Of a DNA stretch of 64,000 nucleotides, positions 11,505 through 21,829 are shown piece by piece. The notes beneath the pieces are model-generated. The model ran no database searches. It was not told the origin of the DNA and saw only the letters and a list, made by a program, of their open reading frames with translations. Where the stretch lies: the NCBI GenBank assembly GCA_963970005.1, contig CAXAMN010001481.1:54875-118874 (forward strand). Direction: 5' to 3'. Source of the stretch: Durusdinium trenchii (lineage: Eukaryota; Sar; Dinophyceae; Suessiales; Symbiodiniaceae). The position numbers and the translations under genes are program-made. Every line of letters begins with the position of its first letter. Positions within the stretch are counted from its first letter, which is position 1.

Positions 11505-12820
11505 TGAGACAGGCAGTGCTGGTAAAATGGCAGCAGTAAAACGCTCACTCCCACACAAGTCTTTTCGCTCCTTTCTTGTCCACCCGCCCTGTGGGCAAAG
11601 CACTCGACCGTTTCTGGTACCTGCTGCGTTCCATCGACTGCCTCAAAATCTAAAGTGTGCTGGGGATGTCCATGGCAGACCGCAGATGCTTTTGACCTTC
11701 TTATGATCTGGTTTGAGCACTGTTCCAGGTCAACCATTTGCTCATGGCCTTGGTGTTCCGCTCTGCTGTGACCTTAGGAAGGAAGCAGGGCAAGGAAGTC
11801 CAGAGAGCAACAAACAGGGCTGGGCTACGGATCTCAAGACGAGTACAGTAGCGGCTTTTTGGAGACTGCGACGATCTTGAGGCTACCAGCATTTTGGTTT
11901 GGGTGGATCCGCAGGGATCCCCAGCAGTAGTGGTTCTTTGGGTGAAATTTCATGCAATCTTCATTCTTGATAATCTTGATTCTTGATACTTGCGCAGATG
12001 ACACTGTGAATCAGTCTCTGAACACCACTTGGATACACTACAAACCTGCTGTGAGAGCTCCAGCCAAGACAGGACCCTCTTTGCATCTGATGTGGAGGGC
12101 TGCGCGGAACCTCATGACCCATGAACATGTTATGCAGCAGGTATGAAAAGAGATGTAGGGTGCAAGTAGGCTTGTCCCTTCTTTTTACTCTGCACTGCAC
12201 TACACTGCAGGTGTAATTGGGTTATATACAAGACCTCTTTCATCAATTGTTTGTCATGAAATCGTGTTTAACCTTTTGGAGAAAGTGGGTTGCATGGCCA
12301 AGCAAACGACTGAAACCCAGCCACAAAAAGACTTAGGCAGTTTCGATGAGACTGATGTGGATTCACTGCGAGCACAGTACTTCCAGCTCGTGGCCAAGTG
12401 TCTTCCTTCTGGCTTGCGGGCCTTGTGAGCACAGCGTGCCGAGCACAGCGTGCTGAGGGAAAACTTTCGCATGTTCGAGCTATTTGTCAATCCAACATGC
12501 AGTCTGAGGCTCAGATCGTTGACTGCATCTGACTTGTAGCATGTTGGACCATTTTTGCATCCAATGGAACAGTGAAACACATCATGTTTTGGAGCCTGTC
12601 AGATAGCTGTTTATGCTGACAACATCAAATATTCTTTTTGTCTGGGGTTCTTGTGCCTGGAATGTTCTCTAAGATCCGGGTGCCTGGTTCTTTGCCTTCC
12701 TGCCGGGTTTGTCAGCAGCTGGAGCCCAAGGACATTGTTGGGCTTGCGGAGTTTCAATTGAAGCCTTATCAGCCAATCGACTTACTCCACAGCACCTTGG
12801 TGTACCTTATAGGTGCTTGC

Positions 12821-12829
12821 TGGCTCAAG
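12821..12829 (+). promoter_or_regulatory. Possible spliced-leader relic (TGGCTCAAG)
   Basis: Nine bases match the 3' end of the dinoflagellate spliced leader (known to end ...TTTGGCTCAAG) 28 bases before the start codon at 12858. Relics of the leader next to start codons mark genes re-inserted from mRNA. Nine bases can occur by chance in 64 kb, so support is weak. Confidence 0.2.
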
Positions 12830-12857
12830 AAACCAAAGGTCGTTTTGAAGTTGTGCC

Positions 12858-13742
12858 ATGGCGGTTATTGGACATTGGATTGGGGCGTTTCCCTTGAGCT
12901 ACTTGGTGCCTCATGCTTCGGTGACACTGCTTTGCAAGATGGCAATGCTTTCCGATATGATTGCTGGGCTGCTTGTATTGTTGAAGATTGAGTTCGCAAC
13001 AACCTTCCCTTGGTACTTGAGCACACCGCCTCCTGCCACCAAGCAGCTCTTGTCTGACTGGAAGTCGAAGGGCCAATGGCTACCCAAGGTCGATGAGAGT
13101 GCAGCCCAAGGTTTCAAGGGATTCCCAGGCCTTTTCCCATTTTATTTGGACATCACATATTCTCACAGCGTAGAAGGCATGGCAATTGCCTCCATATTAG
13201 TGGTATTTTTCATGCGTTTGCGCTACAGGATCAGCCTTGGGTATGCAACAGCCATTTTTGTCGCTGCAATTAGTCATCCTGTTTTGGACATGTTTTTCCA
13301 TGATGCATATCTTTTGGCAGGAAACCGGGCGGTGACCCGCATCTCATTCAACTTCTGGCAAATAGCATACATAGGCCCAATCTCATTCCTATTGGAGTGC
13401 GGCCTTGCATATGCTGGCTACCGCATTTGGTGGTCAACTCGTGTCCCGATTAGTGATGATCCAGATGTTGTGAGCAAGATTTCGAAGTACACCAAGATGT
13501 TTTGGAGCCTGGCTTTGAGCCATAACATGACGTCTTTCTATGTTGCATCGCCTCTCTTGATTTGGGCTATGTACAGGTTCGCCCCAAGTGTTGAGTTTGG
13601 GACTCCTGCTTGCTACTGGGCGTGGATCTTGTTTGCTTTGACGATGTGGTCGTGGGCCTTTGCTTTGTATCCACTGCACAAGCTCGAAGGTTTGACACGC
13701 TTCAAGGGAGCTGTGGCTGATGAGTACCACAAGATTCCATGA
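12858..13742 (+). CDS. Multi-pass membrane protein, resembles bacterial YdjM/DUF457-like predicted metal-dependent hydrolases
   Basis: Intronless 294-residue frame. The start lies in GCCATGG, a good eukaryotic context, and the N-terminus (MAVIGHW) sits where bacterial relatives start. About six to seven hydrophobic segments are visible (roughly 8-45, 105-122, 126-142, 165-190, 213-240, 250-275). Conserved polar motifs lie at membrane edges: H19, SD at 32-33, LDITYSHS at 97-104, and SHPVLDMFFH at 139-148. The YSHS and SH-x-x-LD-x-x-x-H pair is what I recall from bacterial inner-membrane proteins annotated as predicted metal-dependent hydrolases (DUF457/YdjM type). The substrate is unknown. The lack of introns, a bacterial-looking family and a possible spliced-leader relic upstream suggest lateral transfer or retroposition. 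The open frame and topology are solid; the family assignment is from memory. Confidence 0.75.
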   Translation: MAVIGHWIGAFPLSYLVPHASVTLLCKMAMLSDMIAGLLVLLKIEFATTFPWYLSTPPPATKQLLSDWKSKGQWLPKVDESAAQGFKGFPGLFPFYLDITYSHSVEGMAIASILVVFFMRLRYRISLGYATAIFVAAISHPVLDMFFHDAYLLAGNRAVTRISFNFWQIAYIGPISFLLECGLAYAGYRIWWSTRVPISDDPDVVSKISKYTKMFWSLALSHNMTSFYVASPLLIWAMYRFAPSVEFGTPACYWAWILFALTMWSWAFALYPLHKLEGLTRFKGAVADEYHKIP

Positions 13743-15771
13743 GATTTTCCACGAGCTGCGTTAGCGTGGAAGATATTCCGTAAAGGCAATGCCTTCTGGG
13801 CCATGAAGGAGTTAGTTGCAGGGTTTCTCACTTGTTCAGTTCGAGCGCCGTCTGTAGTAGCCTGCAAATCTGTTGGCACTGGTCAGCTTGGGACATGAGC
13901 AGTATTTCTGAAAAAATCAACACAGGGACGAGTGACGAGTGCACGTTGAGTCCAGAGATGTTCGTGAAAGTCCATACCCATACCACGTGCGACCAAGGTC
14001 GGATGTTTGGTGGTACTGCCCAACCTCACCATTGTTAGGTAGGACACCTGATGTAAACCGATGTGACAGGCGGATTGTCAAGGAGTGAGAAGAGAGTTCT
14101 TGTACCCTTTGAAGTTGATGAATGCCTTGAGTGAGCCGTCTTGCAGATAGAATGCAATGCAGGGTGTCTTTTCTGACTCAGGATGCTCGAAACGCCACTA
14201 GAGTGTCAGTTTTACAAGTGTACCAGATCCAGCTTTTTGTTCCACAACAAGCCGACAGTGCTGCTACAGGTCCATCCTTATGGTCCTTTGCAGACGCTGC
14301 AGATCCAAGGCCCCTCGAAGCAACAATGCTTCTGAAATCTTCTCAATGGTCCCAATTCTTGGTCATTTGGAGTTCGATTCCCTAGAAAGAAACTCTTCAC
14401 AATAATCTCAACATCATGTAAATGTTCTTCCTATGTTTGACTAATGGTGCTGGAGACATTGCACCTGCCTTCATTACCTTTGGGGGCTTTGAAAGTGCAA
14501 GCACCCCTGAGAATAAGGACAACGCTGCAACTGGTAATGAGCAGGACAACATTCTTAGGCACCCCAATATGTTTGGTACAAAAAAGGGCTACTCAACTGT
14601 ATAAAACTAGATCTAGAAGACCTTTGAAGTGCATGTGCAGACTGGTTATCTCTACGACGATGTGGTCAAGGCATTGCGGGCCAACAACTGCACCTGCGCA
14701 CAGATTCGAAGTGAGGGTCTCGTATTGTCAAGAGTCCAACCGTAACAAGCCTCGATGCACGTTCAGAATTATTTGCGGAGCGGAGTAATCATTCGTTCTC
14801 TCGAGGTCGTTTAATCAATCATTTCTTGTGTGCATGGAGGGGCAGGTACAGTTACTTTTTTGCCGTGGTTGCATCTTGAGCAGTTTATAAAATATGAGCC
14901 ATCCTGTACAAGACTATTGAGTTGCTATTGCTTCACACCTGCTTAGCGCAGCTTTTTGTTTCACATGATTCCACTACCAGATTGTTCTTCTGAGGAGCTC
15001 TCTTTTCTGGCCCCAGTTTCTCATTCTCAACTCTTAAGTGTTTTCAGGCACGCTTGCATCGGCGGATCGTGGCCTCCTACCAGCCTCGAGTGCACAGTCT
15101 TAGTATTAGTATTAGTCTACAGCTTTGTCGCCCTTTCCTTTTCGCAATTAAGGGTTATGAATGGCTCTGGCTCATCACAGCACGTTCCAAAAGAACGCTT
15201 TTTCAAGTAAGAACGCAAGACAATCTCTACGCCTTCGCGAGGGCCGCAATTCTGCCAAGGTGCACCCAGGCTTTCAGACAGCCTTCAAGTTGATGGATTT
15301 GACAGCCAATTTCAACGAACAGGGGCGACTCGGCACTGTGAAACTGGAAATGAAAGGGGGCACGACTGAAAGTGGAAATTCACCCAGAAGATTAAATTCA
15401 TCCGTCAATGTGAACTGATGTGATGTGTTCAACTGCCGTCTGCAAGAATGTGGTTCAATATGTATTCCTGGTCGACATATAGTGGCAGCATCGGGGCAAT
15501 TCATCTTATGCAGTTATACAACTCAAATTGGAATGGGTTGGTTATTTTGGATCTGGCCTGGCTGTCACTTGTTTTACTGGAATCAAATCTGACATTGGAA
15601 AGTATTGGAAAGGATTCCTTTTTGTTGCAATCCGACGTCGCACTTACATCACTGCAGGCTTTCTGACAGCTCCGAGAGCCACGCCTCAACGGAGGGGCAC
15701 ACCATCATGCAGTGTACATTGAGCAAAGAACACTTGCAAGATTGACTGAACGTCTCTAGAGACAGAGAGAA

Positions 15772-15804
<33 letters not shown>

Positions 15805-16057
15805 GCGAGTGAGTGTGTGAGAGAGTGACAGAGAGACGGAGTGTGAGCAATGGAGACAGAGTAAGAGCTACTCACTCCTTGTGTCTGGTCTTTGCTAAAC
15901 CTCATGCACGCCTGATGCCAATCAACATCCCTTGTCGCGATGTGTTGTGCGTCACTTGGCGAGGACTTGGCTTCAGAACCTGAGCCTGAAGAGGAGAACT
16001 TGGCTGTGACGATCTTCGGCAAAGAGTATGAAGGTGGAAGTGACACTTTGTGGGAGA
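13743..16057. other. Intergenic, no gene recognised
   Basis: No recognisable domain on either strand. It contains a GA-rich microsatellite (15756-15828, GAGA then GCGA units). Confidence 0.5.
15756..15828. repeat. GA / GCGA microsatellite
   Basis: GAGAGA run followed by GCGA and GTGA units. Confidence 0.9.
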
Positions 16058-16160
16058 GGACGCTACTAGGGGCTCCTGGCATCGCTACTAGGAGCAAGGA
16101 CGCTACTAGGGGCTCCTGGCCTTACTACTAGGAGCAAGGACGCTACTAGGAGCAAAGGGC
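16058..16160 (+). repeat. 40-bp dispersed tandem repeat, locus 2 of 5
   Basis: The most regular copy: two full 40-bp units (…GGCATCGCTACTAGG… and …GGCCTTACTACTAGG…) plus a partial third. Confidence 0.9.
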
Positions 16161-16374
16161 TTTCATGGAGTAAATCTATCGCTTCGCGACGATAACCGCC
16201 AGCAAAAGTTGTTGTGAGAGACAGTGTGAGCATGGTCTATCGATCCTTTTGGTGCGAGACAATTTCAGGTAGAGGTGTCAGAAATCGGAGAATTATGTGG
16301 TAAGGGCATGTGTCTAGCAAGAGCCGAAAGAAGTGTGTATACATGCCGTGATACAATTTCACACACACACACAT

Positions 16375-16418
16375 CATGATTTTGAACTCATTGGAATTGT
16401 ACATGTTTTTTTGGGTCC
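16375..16418 (+). repeat. Left half of a minisatellite unit interrupted by the YR retroelement
   Basis: This stretch, ending GGGTCCT, resembles 20306-20351 and 20476-20519. Its continuation lies across the inserted element at 20122. Confidence 0.65.
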
Positions 16419-16554
16419 TATTCATTCATTCAAGGTAGGCAGGGTCGGTGATGAGGAATTATTTGATGTCATTCAGTTCACTCACTCCTTTCAGCTTGAG
16501 GCTCAAGCCGCTCGTGTGAATCAGGGTCGCTGATTCGCAAGATTCTTTTTTTGT
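16419..16554 (+). repeat. Split direct repeat A1
   Basis: 136 bp, nearly identical to A2 except for a 12-bp gap where A2 has AAAAGGAGTGTC. It contains a perfect hairpin CTTGAG-G-CTCAAG (16495-16507). Confidence 0.9.
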
Positions 16555-16563
16555 GTGCGAGCC

Positions 16564-18885
16564 ATGGCTGACGCAGATGCTCGACGCGCGGTTGAGCAGG
16601 AGAAGCTGAATACCTGGTGTACCAGGATGGGGATTCAGAGTTCCAGCGACTTGGCTTTTTGGTTTACCTCCTACGAGGAAGCACTTCGTGAAGCTGGTCG
16701 CGCAGTGGCAGATGGGTGGGATCTCGCCCGCCGTGAGAGCGAACCGGGGATGGCAGCTCTGGCTCGGCACCTTTTTGCGAGGGAGACAGTTCGCCAGTCT
16801 CGCCCGCCACAACCATCCAGTGCTCCGGCTTCTTCATTGCCTTCATCTTCGGTGGCCCGTCCGAAGCCGTCTTCATTTGCTGGGCCTGTCAGGCCTAAGA
16901 AGCGGCCAGCCCAGTCGACTGATGCTACGGGTGGAGTCGCTGCCTTGTTTATTCGTGACCTGCTGGGTATCATGGTGACATTGATGCCTCCACCACCTGC
17001 ACGACGAGATGAATACATGGCCAATTGGGCCTCTCGCTTGGAGAAGCTGTGTGCCCGCACCGAGGCGGCTACCATCAAGCGCGTGGTCCACACCTGGAAG
17101 GACTTGGCGCGCTATATGGATCATTTGGGGCTGAAGTTTCCCGACCCCCATGCATTGGCCACCTTTATCCGGGAGCGCCATGGGCCGACACGTGTTTTCA
17201 CATCCCTGGGCTGGATGATCCGAAACCTTCGTGTACCACTGGATTTGCGGGAAGCTTCCAAACCGGCTCCGGTCCGGAGCACCCGGCTGGGACAGGGGCA
17301 GTCCCAGGCCGCCCCGCTTGAGCCGGGCATGGTGACCCACCTGTTGGGGGTCCTGGAGTACACGGCCGAGCATGCTCACTGGCCTATCCTGATGGCCGCG
17401 GCGGCCATGGTGTTTGGGCTTATTCGGTTTTGCCACGTGCAGCGGAGCTACCTTATCGGCGCCAACTCCGCCATCATCATCTTCTGGTGCTTCAAAGGCA
17501 AGACCGGATCCCGGGATGGATTCACCTGGTCGATCCCTCGGCATTTGGGCAGCCTCGATCTTCATGCCATTTGGACTCGTCAGTTGGACAAGGTCCGCCC
17601 ACGTCATGGCGAAGGGTATCGTCGTTGGCACTTTTTGGCCTTCGACTCTGACACAGGTGTCCCCGTGTCAATTGGGCAGTTCCTTCGAGTGGTTCGACCC
17701 TATTTCGATGGCGTTTTGGATGCGCAGAACCTCAGCTCGTACAGCTTCAGGCGGGTGGTGCCCACCTTAGCGGGGATCGTGCGGCTCACTGACACCGAGC
17801 GCCTTGCCATTGGACAATGGACGGACGCTGCGAGTGGTGGCTCTACAGCGCAGACTCCATTGCGTTACGATGCTCGGGAACAGAAGCAAGGCCATCAACT
17901 CCGGCTTGCTGCTGCCTTGTTCCTGGCCAGCGCCTCCGAGCTTCTTTGGGAAGAAATCAAGACCACATCCGCTGTGGAGCGCTGGTCCGAAGCTATGATC
18001 GCCGCGGACGAATTGCTGTCAGAGAACCGCAGGGTCATTCGTGCCTCGTCTGAAGACATCCCTGGCATGCCTATGGTGAAGTCGTGGTTGCCGGCGTCCC
18101 TGGCGGTAATCCGTACAGCTGGACAGAAGATTATTCGTGCTTTGCGCAAGCGGGCAGCTACAGCTTCGACGGGATCTTCGTCCTCACAACCGCAGCCGAA
18201 GCCTTCGGTGTCTCCACGCTTGGCGTCCAGGCCGGATGAGCCTCCTTTGCAGAGGCGACGCCTCCCTCAGAAGAAGGCGGCGCAGGCGGCGCCCGAGCAG
18301 GTGACTCCTGCCCCTGTGGTACTGCCTGTACCGGCCAGTCAGGCCACGGTGGAGCCACCATCCCCTGTCAGGGTGCCGGGGACTCCGGCGGTGGCTGTCA
18401 AGAAGAAGCCGCAGCCACCGGCTGCCAAGGCACGCCCTCCGCCGCCAGCGGGGCCGCTCAATGAGGTCTCCGATGCGGCGGAGCTCTTCAACCTCTGGTC
18501 CGAGCACCCTACCAAAATCGCCCAACTGGAGCTTCTCACAGTTTACGTTGGCTTCATCTTCGTTGCCAGTCAGGCCCGCTCCTGTCAGGGGCTTTGGTTT
18601 GTGGACAACATTGCGGCATTGATGGCCCTGATCAAGGGCAGGAGTGATAACCCGGAGTTGGATGCTATGGCAGGATGTATCCATGCCCTCCTCTATTCAC
18701 TGCGCAGTGGGTGCTATTTCGAGTGGGTCCAGTCCAAGGACAACTGGTCCGATGGTATTAGCAGGCAAGGGATTTATGATCAATGGTATCAGGCTCATGG
18801 ATTTCGGGTACACCGTGTCCCAGTACCCCACCTCCTACTCCGCCTACCATATGTCATTATCAATCACGTGTTCCAGTTCTTCTGA
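16564..18885 (+). CDS. Tyrosine recombinase fused to RNase H C-terminal portion (YR retroelement ORF)
   Basis: 773 residues from the ATG at 16564 (GCCATGG context), starting 10 bases after repeat A1 ends and stopping 25 bases before B1. Residues about 125-470 form a phage-integrase-like fold with candidate catalytic residues R288 (LIRFCHV), a lysine in FKGKTG, S394-x-x-R397 (usual H replaced by S), W419 (GQW) and Y435 (RYD). Residues about 515-635 are a P/A/K-rich linker. Residues about 650-740 match the RNase H region of DIRS/Ngaro-type elements: E656 (QLELL), D681 (FVDN) and D730 (NWSDGISR). The first RNase H aspartate and the whole reverse transcriptase are missing. YR upstream of RNase H differs from the usual RT-RH-YR order. 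Either the family has a different order with an RT deletion, or two genes were fused. The frame is intact. Confidence 0.85.
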   Translation: MADADARRAVEQEKLNTWCTRMGIQSSSDLAFWFTSYEEALREAGRAVADGWDLARRESEPGMAALARHLFARETVRQSRPPQPSSAPASSLPSSSVARPKPSSFAGPVRPKKRPAQSTDATGGVAALFIRDLLGIMVTLMPPPPARRDEYMANWASRLEKLCARTEAATIKRVVHTWKDLARYMDHLGLKFPDPHALATFIRERHGPTRVFTSLGWMIRNLRVPLDLREASKPAPVRSTRLGQGQSQAAPLEPGMVTHLLGVLEYTAEHAHWPILMAAAAMVFGLIRFCHVQRSYLIGANSAIIIFWCFKGKTGSRDGFTWSIPRHLGSLDLHAIWTRQLDKVRPRHGEGYRRWHFLAFDSDTGVPVSIGQFLRVVRPYFDGVLDAQNLSSYSFRRVVPTLAGIVRLTDTERLAIGQWTDAASGGSTAQTPLRYDAREQKQGHQLRLAAALFLASASELLWEEIKTTSAVERWSEAMIAADELLSENRRVIRASSEDIPGMPMVKSWLPASLAVIRTAGQKIIRALRKRAATASTGSSSSQPQPKPSVSPRLASRPDEPPLQRRRLPQKKAAQAAPEQVTPAPVVLPVPASQATVEPPSPVRVPGTPAVAVKKKPQPPAAKARPPPPAGPLNEVSDAAELFNLWSEHPTKIAQLELLTVYVGFIFVASQARSCQGLWFVDNIAALMALIKGRSDNPELDAMAGCIHALLYSLRSGCYFEWVQSKDNWSDGISRQGIYDQWYQAHGFRVHRVPVPHLLLRLPYVIINHVFQFF

Positions 18886-18910
18886 GTGCTTTGGGAATGT
18901 TGAATGCATT

Positions 18911-19086
18911 GGGAACGAATACCTGGCAGAGGTATGCACCAGGGGTGCGCGCAGCGTGGGCTGCTGTGACAGGGTCACGTTAACCAAAGCACTTTTGAAC
19001 CCAGACATTTGAAGCTCACGTGAAAAAGAAGCGAGCTGTGTCCGCCTTGTCACACATCAAGTCAAGTGTAACTGATGCAGCCGAAT
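18911..19086 (+). repeat. Split direct repeat B1
   Basis: 176 bp, one mismatch to B2 (AAAGCACTTT versus AAAGCGCTTT). Confidence 0.93.
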
Positions 19087-19087
19087 A

Positions 19088-19235
19088 TATTCATTCATTC
19101 AAGGTAGGCAGGGTCGGTGATGAGGAATTATTTGATGTCATTCAGTTCACTCACTCCTTTCAGCTTGAGGCTCAAGCCAAAAGGAGTGTCGCTCGTGTGA
19201 ATCAGGGTCGCTGATTCGCAAGATTCTTTTTTTGT
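19088..19235 (+). repeat. Split direct repeat A2
   Basis: 148-bp copy of A1 with a 12-bp insertion. It directly follows B1. Confidence 0.93.
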
Positions 19236-19945
19236 CCCACCCACCACACCCTGTGCTCGGTACGAGTGGTTACAGGTACTTGTGGCAGCTGTCGGCCTGT
19301 GTTCCCATGGTTGCGGTGCGTCCATGTGATTTCCCTGGCCTGTGCGATGTCATCCACGGAATGGCCTACTTGTAGCAGCAGTCTGCAGGAGTCTACAATT
19401 TGATTTGATTTGATGCTATGGTCTCCAGTTGATACCGATGATCCATGTTGAGCATATATTCAGTTGTCATTTTGGAGTCTCGGGGCACCGCGTGGTCGCT
19501 GCCAGCTGAGTGCCACGGTTGCGCTGCCTGTCTGTCATTTGATGTGACCACTGGTCACCCTGGCGCAGTCTGCTGTGAGCCAGATGAGTTGCAGCTGTCG
19601 GCATGGCCAAATGCTCTGGCAATGAGCGCATGGACTGGTGCTGTCTGCGGGATACCATGGTGTCCATGATGTTTTCGTCACTGCTTTGAGTCTTTTGTGG
19701 CTGCAGTCTGCAACATAGCCACCACATTTGCAGCAGTCGGCCAGGCAAAATACTTCAGTCATGAGTCCAGATACCGTTTTCCAGTGACATTGCGGAGCAA
19801 TTGGAAGTCACTGTATTTGCAGTGTAAGAGTGTCCACTCTTTGATTACTGCACCATTTACTTTTTGAGCCCTACTCCAACATAGTCATAGGACTGATGTT
19901 CAGTATCCTCTTGACTATTTTAAGGAGCCTACCAGGTACAGGTAA
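19236..19945. other. Non-coding spacer between A2 and B2
   Basis: 710 bp with no convincing open frame, corresponding to the spacer found between the second and last split repeats in this element class. Confidence 0.5.
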
Positions 19946-20121
19946 GGGAACGAATACCTGGCAGAGGTATGCACCAGGGGTGCGCGCAGCGTGGGCTGCT
20001 GTGACAGGGTCACGTTAACCAAAGCGCTTTTGAACCCAGACATTTGAAGCTCACGTGAAAAAGAAGCGAGCTGTGTCCGCCTTGTCACACATCAAGTCAA
20101 GTGTAACTGATGCAGCCGAAT
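19946..20121 (+). repeat. Split direct repeat B2 (3' end of element)
   Basis: 176-bp copy of B1. Its last base is the element's 3' boundary; host minisatellite resumes at 20122. Confidence 0.93.
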
Positions 20122-20700
20122 TAAGTTATATTCAAACATGCAATCAATTTGTCATTTGTTATTTTCATCCACTTCATTGTATTGCAGTGCGTTTTATCGC
20201 ATTGCGGTATATACTATTGTACTGTATCGCATTTGATTGACGTGGACTCTACTCTATCAGATTGCATCGCACTGTATTGTGTACATACTGTGTCATCCAA
20301 GTCTTATTATTTTTGGACTCCCTGGAATTTGTGCATGTTTCAGGGCGTCCTATCATATTCAACAATATATACCTGCAACTTACTTCTGGTTATTATAATG
20401 TTTCTCTTTTTTCTGCATCCAATGCATTGTATCTCACTGTGGTATATTCTAGTGTGCTATATATATCCTACTCGATTTATTTTTCGACCCCTTGAAATCG
20501 TACGTTTTTAAGCGGGTCCAACTTATATCCAACAATGACTGTCCATTTTGTTATTTCCTTATTTGTGTTCATCCCATAGTCTATTGTTTTGTATATATAT
20601 ATAATTTGTGTCTTACCGTATGTCATTTTTGCATCATTTGCATCACCAGATTCCTGAAAGGCCTCCTTCAACAGTTTGGGTAATTTCTCACTGAACGTGT
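20122..20700 (+). repeat. Degenerate minisatellite, units of about 170-230 bp
   Basis: Three diverged units share a core (TTTTTGGACTCCCTGGAAT-like, then CATGTTT...GGGTCC, then TATATTCAACAAT-like). Equivalent points are at 16418/20122, 20351 and 20520. AT-rich and non-coding. Confidence 0.65.
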
Positions 20701-21757
20701 ACCACTTCATGTTCTATACTTTGCACTCCCAGATCATACGGCAAAGCACTTCCAAATCAAATGTTGCAAAATCATTTGTTTTCCCTGTGTATCTTTGCAT
20801 GTTTTCTCCCACCACCACTTCCCCTCCGGACACACTTCATGATGCCGGATATGCGAGCGCGCCCCAACACAACAACGCCCCTCAGCACCTTCGGTGTGGA
20901 CAGATTCGAATATATATATATATACAGATACAGTACACCTGTTGCAAATCATTCTTACAAAGGTTGCTGACCAACCAAACACACACCCGTCGCAAAAGAG
21001 GTTGGTATCACCCCCGGTCCAGCACATGGGACCTCAAAATGTTCACTCCATCCGAGCCTAAAACACTATGTTTGGAGTAGAAGAACCAAAGTTTTGTTTT
21101 GCCATGTTTGCCCTGTGCCAGACATGGAGTACTTCAAGCGCTTGAAGAAGGAGAAGAAACGGGAGAAGAAGGACCTTTGTGTTGCAAATTGACGCAGAGC
21201 TTTGTCCTTGAAAACAATTACAGTTTAATGTAGCAATCTGGACATGCTTGCCCTGGTCCCAGGAGAAGAAGCCGGGAGCATAGTCTTTTGTGATCTTTTG
21301 TGGGTAATTATTGCTACTTGTTTGGAGAAACACACTCTTTTTCCATTACTTTTGTAAAGATGCGTAAAACCTGGCCTTGATTTGCTGTATGAATCTGCGG
21401 ATTCTCGACATCATGAAAGCATCAATCCATGTCACAAGTTTTATGACCGTAGTTAGTTGTCTCATCATGTCTGAATTGGACATATCGAGGCGCTGCAAAG
21501 GGAGTGTCATGGTCGCTGATCATAGCCATGTGACACAATGCCACACCCTTGCACTCACCCCAGTGGAGACCAGACTGCACCAGGGAAAAGAAAAAGAAAG
21601 AAAGTACGGATCCATTCGATGATCCTGATGTCAACCCATACGTCACTTGGATGCAAGCTCTATATAAGTGCTTGCCAGTCAAGCTCACACTTTTTTGGGA
21701 ATCAAGCCTCAAGAGCTGCCAATCCAAAGAGACGAAACTCTTCTGCATGTCTTGCAG
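20701..21757. other. Intergenic, no gene recognised
   Basis: Contains a short TA run near 20910. A lysine-rich stretch beginning ATGGAGTACTTCAAG at 21124 could belong to the gene of the exon at 21758, but the link is not shown. Confidence 0.4.
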
Positions 21758-21829
21758 GACCTTGGCGCACAAGAAAAGCACCACAAGAAGAGAAAGAAGG
21801 ACAAGAAAGACAAGAAGACCAGACAGTGA
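21758..21829 (+). CDS. Candidate 3'-terminal exon encoding a lysine-rich tail
   Basis: It is preceded by TGTCTTGCAG, a good acceptor, and open for 23 codons to a TGA. It encodes a basic tail (HHKKRKKDKKDKK) that looks like a nuclear-localisation C-terminus. The gene it belongs to was not identified and upstream exons are unresolved. Confidence 0.3.
   Translation, partial: DLGAQEKHHKKRKKDKKDKKTRQ

Larger units (their letters stand above)
8913..12820. other. Intergenic, no gene recognised
   Basis: Apart from the simple and dispersed repeats listed separately, I found no open frame with a recognisable domain on either strand. 9651-9770 is rich in TCTAGA/CTAGAG motifs. Short frames here look like chance. 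Confidence 0.5.
16419..20121 (+). mobile_element. Tyrosine-recombinase retroelement with split direct repeats (Ngaro/PAT/Viper-like layout)
   Basis: Termini are defined by two repeat pairs in the order A1 (16419-16554), ORF, B1 (18911-19086), A2 (19088-19235), spacer, B2 (19946-20121). B1 abuts A2 with one base between. A1-ORF-B1A2-B2 is the known split-direct-repeat arrangement of PAT, Ngaro and Viper elements, which integrate with a tyrosine recombinase and make no target-site duplication. The outer flanks (ending GGGTCCT and starting TAAGTTAT) rejoin into one unit of the surrounding minisatellite, which supports both ends. The internal ORF carries a YR and an RNase H piece but no reverse transcriptase, so the copy is probably non-autonomous. 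Confidence 0.85.
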
